Origin: Pholis gunnellus
Lineage: Eukaryota > Chordata > Actinopteri > Perciformes > Pholidae
Direction: 5' to 3'
DNA length: 64,000 bases
NCBI GenBank assembly: GCA_910591455.2
Contig: OU342814.1
Location: 18,933,768-18,997,767 of the forward strand
Position 1 is the stretch's first letter, and the number at the start of each line of letters is the position of its first letter. Shown here one piece after another: positions 58,850 to 64,000 of the stretch. The notes beneath the pieces are model-generated. The model ran no database searches and was not told the DNA's origin. It saw only the letters and a program-made list of their open reading frames with translations. Position numbers and translations under genes: made by a program.

Positions 58850-59040
58850 TCACGTCTCATTTGGGAGCGATGCTCTTCAAATACTTCATCACCGGCCCTC
58901 TCAGTTTCACTGCAGACGCTTGCTGACCTCATCGAGTGACCTCACCAATCACGGATCAAAGTCTTTGGGTTTCTGGCTGGTCAGGTTAATCAGCGGACCA
59001 CCCTGGAGAACCAATCAGGTAACATCTTACTTGACTTAAA
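58850..59040. promoter_or_regulatory. Weak candidate regulatory block
   Basis: Higher-complexity stretch with CACCAATCACGG near 58945, GTCAGGTTAATCAGCGG near 58980 and GAACCAATCAGG near 59009 (two CCAATCA words). Texture-based call. Confidence 0.22.
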
Positions 59041-59641
59041 GGAATTAGGCTGCTTTTGACGAGCAACTATGTAGGTTTCCTCTGATGTACTGAAATACAC
59101 GTTTGAGGTTCTTCTGTTCGCTCGGAGCATGTCACTGAGTCTGTTTTGGGGGATTCAATACTTTGATTTCAATTACATCAGTCATTAGTCATTTTGATTT
59201 GTTTAATTTGGGCTTTGAAGGACATGGAAATGCACGCAAAACGATAGTGAGTGAGTCAACTGACAGGGGAGGAAAATAAGTAGAGGCTCATATACAGAGA
59301 ATAAACCTCACATTGAAACCTCATATGCTGCACACACTTTTAATTTGCGATATTTAGATTACTGGGTATTTTAAATACAAACAAATATTGCAGTCATAAT
59401 TGGAGCCTGAATAGTATGCATGGAGTGTGTGTGTACGTGTGTACATGTGTATGCATGTGTGTGTGTGTTGCTAAGAATGGAGCGCTTGTATCACTTGCCC
59501 CTTTTTGAGGGGAAGTGACACGAGATACTTAAAGACCAAAATTGCCTCACTTAGCCAAACAAACTAGCTCTCCTGACATACACACTCATTCATTCGCACA
59601 CACTCATTTATGCATGCACATACACACGCACACACACACAC
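59041..59641. other. Intergenic with TG/CA tracts
   Basis: Imperfect TG tract at 59427-59468 and CA-rich tract at 59578-59643. No gene. Confidence 0.4.
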
Positions 59642-59762
59642 ACGTCTAGAGCTCTCTAATGGCCAATAAACTCAGGATGTTCATTCCTCCTCTCAGGCTC
59701 ACAAAAACCGAACAGCGGAATTATTGAGAGAAAACGGATTCCACTGTAGCTCTGCCTAATGA
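59642..59762. promoter_or_regulatory. Candidate conserved regulatory block
   Basis: Short high-complexity block between CA tracts, with CTCTAATGGCCAATAAACTC near 59655, GCGGAATTATTGAG near 59716 and GCCTAATGACC near 59753. Texture-based call. Confidence 0.28.
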
Positions 59763-59763
59763 C

Positions 59764-59793
<30 letters not shown>
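59764..59793. repeat. (CA)n microsatellite
   Basis: About 30 bp of CA. Confidence 0.93.
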
Positions 59794-59797
<4 letters not shown>

Positions 59798-60568
59798 GTT
59801 TGAGGGTCAGCGACGGCTAAAGCAGATAGGATGTATGTAGTAACCCTAACATGGCTTTTATAAGCCTTCAGCTCTTTTGAAACGACAACGCTGGGAGAGA
59901 ACCCAGGCCTGCATATAAAAATACTGAGCTTTCTGGAGCAAGACTTTGAAGTTTTTTCTGCTTGATCTCAAACTGAGAGAACAAGATGATCTCAGGACCA
60001 CGACAGATACATGAGTCTATGCAAGCAGAAAGACAATTACTTGTGAATAACAGTATGCACGTCGGTTGTTTGTCTGAAAAGGTCAAAAAATGCAAAGAGA
60101 AGAATATGAAGTGCAGATGTAGATTGTTGCAACAACACCAACATTACATTGGTCTAAAATGTGAATAGTGGCTTACAGATAAAAACATCAAATCTTCAAG
60201 AATTTAGTCAATATAACATCTGTTTGAAAAACTATATTTCTGTCATGTAACAGAGGATCTTAATCCTGAGTTCTAAACAAATACATCCTTTTGTACGCGG
60301 CACATATGACCATAGTGTACAAAATAGAAGTACAAAAGCAGCCACGGGGGTTTTAGATGCAGAGAAACCAAAAATGTACAGGACATCTCCTTCCTTATCT
60401 TGATCCTCCAATCTGAACCATTTGAATATTATTGTCCCGTCTCAGCTGATACATTTCCTTTCCCTCCAAAGGACAATTTCTGCTCTAATCCCTACACATT
60501 TTAAGATTTCTGTCATTTTACAGAGATGGCTAAAGGGGGAAATGGACCATGCACAGTGCAAGTCTATA

Positions 60569-60601
<33 letters not shown>

Positions 60602-61252
60602 AAATTCAACACCCCCAATACATCTAATGGTTTCTTTCGGGACCATATGTCCTTTGCGTCAGCACAGCAGCAGTACAGCCTCTACAGTTACAGTCGGGTA
60701 CGGTGTGAAAGACAGACATGTTGTATAATAGAAGGTGGGATGTGGTGGGCATTACGTTGTGTGTGTGTGTGTGTGTGTGTGTGTGGAGCATGGGGAGAGC
60801 TGCAGAGCGTTTTTGAAGAAGCAGATCTCTCCGTATTGCCTTACCATCGATAAATCTAGGAGCTCGCTATAGTGCTGACATAAATTAGCCTGCACACCCA
60901 ACGCAACCCAACTACACATCTAAAACCTCAACTTCAACCTTTTCTTAAACAACTTTAAATCAATAGGTGTCACGCTCTCTACTGTGTTCCGCAAACATCC
61001 GTGCACGCTTTGCACACACACTCACTCACACACAGCTGCACAGACACCCACAGAGTTTTGGGTAATTAGTAGTCTTTCTCGGTGGTGAGTGCGTTTCCTC
61101 CTCAGGGTCACTGATAGCAAAACGGCTGTTAAACTTTATATTCCCTGATGGGGCGGAGAAGAGAGTGAAACAGAAGGAGCGTACTCTCTCATTAACACAG
61201 CGCTGAGTGTTTGTGTGTGTGTGTATGTGTACGCCTGGAGCTTAACCTGTGT

Positions 61253-61290
<38 letters not shown>

Positions 61291-61589
61291 CTGTCTGGAT
61301 GGTGTTTCCATGCTCCGGCCAAGTCTTGCAAAGGTGAAAAGACACTCTTTAACCTAAAGTTAGAGTGAGATAGTTCCTTTCTTCAACAATCTGGAAAATT
61401 TGAGAATTGTTTGAAGGTGTCATGTCAGTAAATAAAAGTGAATTCAATTATTTTATTCAAAATCTCACGTGATGGGACTATCGAGATATAGAAAAAGTAA
61501 TGAGCATGTGTCAGCTAACGGAGATTGCATATTGTGACACAATATGGAAACATTGTAAAATTACAAAGTGGTAAAAACAACAGAAGAAA
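59794..61589. other. Intergenic with microsatellites, no gene seen
   Basis: TG tracts at 60571-60590, 60761-60784 and 61248-61288, and CA-rich DNA at 61013-61050. No coding or RNA gene recognised. Confidence 0.45.
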
Positions 61590-61896
61590 TGATGTTATCA
61601 ATGATGCCAAAACTATTGATCGATTAATTGATTGGTCAAAGTTTTTTTTTCAAGCAGTTCCAGCTTCTCACGTGTGAGTATCTTGCCTTTTTGTCTTTGT
61701 CTTGTGTGATAGTAAGATAAGCATATGTGGGTTTTGGAGTGTCGGTCAGACAAAACAATTTTTTTTTTAAGAAGTCATCTTGGGCATTCGGGATTTTTCA
61801 TTGTGAATTGCTTTTTCGGCACTATTTTATGACTTTTTCTGCACTGAAGAATTGTCGTATTAACCGATTGTGAAGATAAACGTTTGTTGCAGCCCT
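61590..61896 (-). mobile_element. Dispersed teleost repeat, AGGGCTGCAA family, - orientation
   Basis: Read on the - strand it begins AGGGCTGCAACAAACG and contains TGCCCAAGATGACTTC, AATTGTTTTGTCTGACCG, CTCCAAAACCCAC, GTGAGAAGCTGGAACTGC and ATCAATTAATCGATC, in the same order as the + copy at 58097. It is more diverged, and its far end near 61590 is approximate. No coding capacity. Confidence 0.75.
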
Positions 61897-63249
61897 AAAA
61901 CAAACATATATTATACTGATCTGTACAAAATATTTCAATTAGTGAAGTACCATGTTTGGGTTTTTGTGTGTATGTATTTGTGTGAGATTAGGAGTCACAC
62001 AAATGACACACAATTCTGCACTGTACAAAGCAACTATTGGCCATTTATTTTGTCTGTAATCACCGACCTACTGGAACAAAACAAGTTATTCTACAATAAC
62101 TATAAAACGTGTCAGAAGAAAGAGGAAATACCAAAGAAATCAAAATATAAATCAATAATTCCTTCAGTATTCACATCTATGCACACGGGTTCCCTCTCAA
62201 ATAATTTTCCTGTTTACAAAAAGAAGGATGTGGGAGATTTTAATGGACTCAGCAAAAAAAAAAAGCTGCTCTGAGGCACTTTGACATTTTCAAACACACA
62301 CACTTTTGGTGAATTAAAGGGATTCTGTAGATAGCTCTGAAAGCTTATCCTGTGCACCTCAGCAGATTCTAAAGCCCTTTTTCTTATGTGATCATTTTAG
62401 GTAATTGAATAAATTCCCAGAGCTCTGTGTGGAATTAGAAGAAGCTAGACTTTGGTCAGAGGAGAGCTTTTAAGAAACCAGGGAACGTACATCAGAGGCC
62501 AAGCAGTCGATGGTAATGTGATGAACGTTTACATTCACCTGCCTCTCACCTTTCCTGTTGATATATATCCACAATCTTAACTGCACCGGGTCCAGTTTGT
62601 TTTCATAAATATGCTGTATCTTTTTTTTCCTCACCTCTCGCCTCCTCGTCCCTGCCTTGAAAATGAAATATTTGGTGTTTCAGTGAGGGGGTTGGGGTGT
62701 GGTGTGTGTGTGTTAAGGGGGGCAGAGGGCTGGTTACGATGCCAGAACTAGCACTTCTGGTTGGAAAAAAGGGGTCTGAGTTTTCGTCAGACGTGCGGCA
62801 TGGACAGACAGGGCGAAGGAAAGGCTTTTTGAAAGCTCAGTCCAAGAGCAACAGAAAACACTCCCTCCTGACCGTGTGGTCAAAAATGGGTGTAGAGGGA
62901 GAGGCGGCATCTGGCCTGTCGCCCGGCGAGAAGGGGGCCCGCAATGTGCCTCCTCTGCTGCCAGCTGCAGGCTGTGGGTATGTGGTGGAAGAAGAGGGTG
63001 AAGGATGGAGGGAAACAGGTAGAGCAGAGAGGGACAGACAGGCAGACAGATAGAAAGAGCAGCAGCGAGAAAGACAGGCAGACGGAGAGACAGAATCACG
63101 TAGAACAGCGCCAGGGAGGAGGATACTGAGAAGGCATCGAGGCATATCATGAACAAGGTCAGAAAGACACCGCTTGGAAGAACAGGAAATGATACAGGAT
63201 ATATCCTCTCTTTCTCTCTGCGCTCTCCGAGGCCTGTGCTGTAAGTGAC
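61897..63249. other. Intergenic, one weak candidate block and purine-rich DNA
   Basis: 62310-62470 is higher-complexity (GTGATCATTTTAGGTAATTG near 62388, GGAATTAGAAGAAG near 62432). 62980-63125 is purine-rich with GACAGACAGG-type repeats. No gene recognised; long frames on the - strand across the purine tract are leucine/serine-rich artefacts. Confidence 0.4.
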
Positions 63250-63530
63250 AGCGCTGCAGAGGGAAGTTGACATTGCTGAAGTATGAATTTCACCCGTTTG
63301 TGTTTTGCGGAAAACACGGAATCGAGGCTGTCTGCCCGGATCAGGGGCTGGGCCCTCGACCCCTGAATGTTCCCTCCGAAGCAGACAGCGAGGTTTTATT
63401 GGCCAGTCAGACTCAATTTATTAAACACTATGCAACTCTTTTCTCAGCTTTCGAGTTAGTCTCTCCAAAGGTGGTTGTGATATGCCTTTGGACATGGATA
63501 TGAGAGGTATGTCTGTGGCCTCTTACTTTA
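63250..63530. promoter_or_regulatory. Candidate conserved block with nested hairpin
   Basis: High-complexity block containing the nested inverted repeat at 63327-63389, then GTTTTATTGGCCAGTC near 63394 and GACTCAATTTATTAAAC near 63410. Texture-based call; the hairpin itself is directly visible. Confidence 0.33.
63327..63389. repeat. Nested inverted repeat, 63-nt potential stem-loop
   Basis: GCTGTCTGC (63327-63335) pairs with GCAGACAGC (63381-63389). CGGA (63337-63340) can pair with TCCG (63375-63378), and TCAGGGG (63341-63347) pairs with CCCCTGA (63360-63366). That is about 20 base pairs with an 8-nt internal loop and a 12-nt apical loop containing GGGCCC. Confidence 0.85.
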
Positions 63531-63695
63531 GATACATGCTCTTTTCCTCGCAGTGTTTTTTAATTTTTTTAACAAGCATGTATGATAACATATAATACTG
63601 ATGTGTGTATGAAAAAGTACACATTTAAAAACATTTTTGGATATAAACCCCCTGTGATACTTTAAGGGCCAGAACGAAACCAACGTGTAGTGAGT

Positions 63696-64000
63696 AGGGA
63701 TGGGTATGTTAAGATTTTACCGGTACTGCTTATCGGTTCGGTTACTTATCGACACTCTTATCGGTTCTTTTTGAATACATTGTGAGACGAAAAGACAATT
63801 AATAAGAAAAGAATCAACATTGCTTCATTGTTCTTGTATGTAAACACATCGTCTTTCTTGAGCAGCAATGCAAGAAGTTCCAAAATCTTTAAAATCCATT
63901 TGCAGGCAAACAATTAGCTAAGTGATTGGCTTTCATTTATTAGACTATACGGCAGCTCGCCAAACGGAAAACTGTGCATTGCTGCAGATTTACGTTCTGT
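63696..64000. mobile_element. Dispersed repeat of the AGGGATGGGTA type, cut by window end
   Basis: Starts AGGGATGGGTATGTTAAG and continues with TACTGCTTATCGGTTCGG and GACACTCTTATCGGTTC, phrases I recognise from a short hAT-like non-autonomous repeat common in teleosts. The other end lies outside the window. No coding capacity seen. Confidence 0.6.

Noticed and set aside
62734..63273. 179-codon minus-strand open frame
   Set aside because: Leucine/serine bias comes from the purine-rich tract; no domain, no homolog recognised.

Overview
The window looks like gene-poor DNA from a ray-finned fish, most likely a percomorph teleost. The coding sequence encodes vertebrate SIX proteins with teleost-like termini. 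Dinucleotide microsatellites are very abundant, and several dispersed repeats match families I know from percomorph genomes. No bacterial, viral or plasmid features are present.

Only two protein-coding genes can be supported in 64 kb, and both are complete. six3 lies on the + strand (20689-23405, two exons, 294 aa). six2 lies on the - strand (43733-45974, two exons, 290 aa). They are convergent, with 20.3 kb between their stop codons. This matches the arrangement of SIX3 and SIX2 in other vertebrates. Both encode SIX-domain plus homeodomain transcription factors: six3 patterns the anterior forebrain and eye, and six2 acts in kidney, craniofacial and other mesenchyme. Both genes are split at the same place, within the arginine codon just after the homeodomain, which agrees with their common origin.

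Layout: 1-20.1 kb is the six3 upstream domain. It holds candidate regulatory blocks, two TIR-flanked repeats (6210 and 13253), microsatellites and several palindromes. 20.1-24.2 kb is six3 with its promoter and 3' UTR. 24.2-43.2 kb is the convergent intergenic region, with candidate regulatory blocks, long CA arrays, one tRNA-derived SINE (39379) and two good CTCF-like motifs (30609, 33304). 43.2-46.5 kb is six2 and its promoter. 46.5-64 kb is the six2 upstream domain, with more candidate regulatory blocks, a 700-bp internally repeated dispersed element (53215), an inverted pair of a second repeat family (58097 and 61590) and a third repeat cut by the window end (63696).

The main biological interest is regulatory architecture: two developmental genes with different expression fields kept side by side. 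In other vertebrates a chromatin-domain border with CTCF sites separates them. Candidate CTCF motifs here read on the - strand between 18.9 and 43.7 kb and on the + strand at 12.4, 46.5 and 56.6 kb. Candidate conserved blocks were chosen by eye, from sequence complexity and homeodomain, SOX, OTX or GATA-like cores. I could not align them to any other species, so their confidence is low. I did not find a new protein-coding system.
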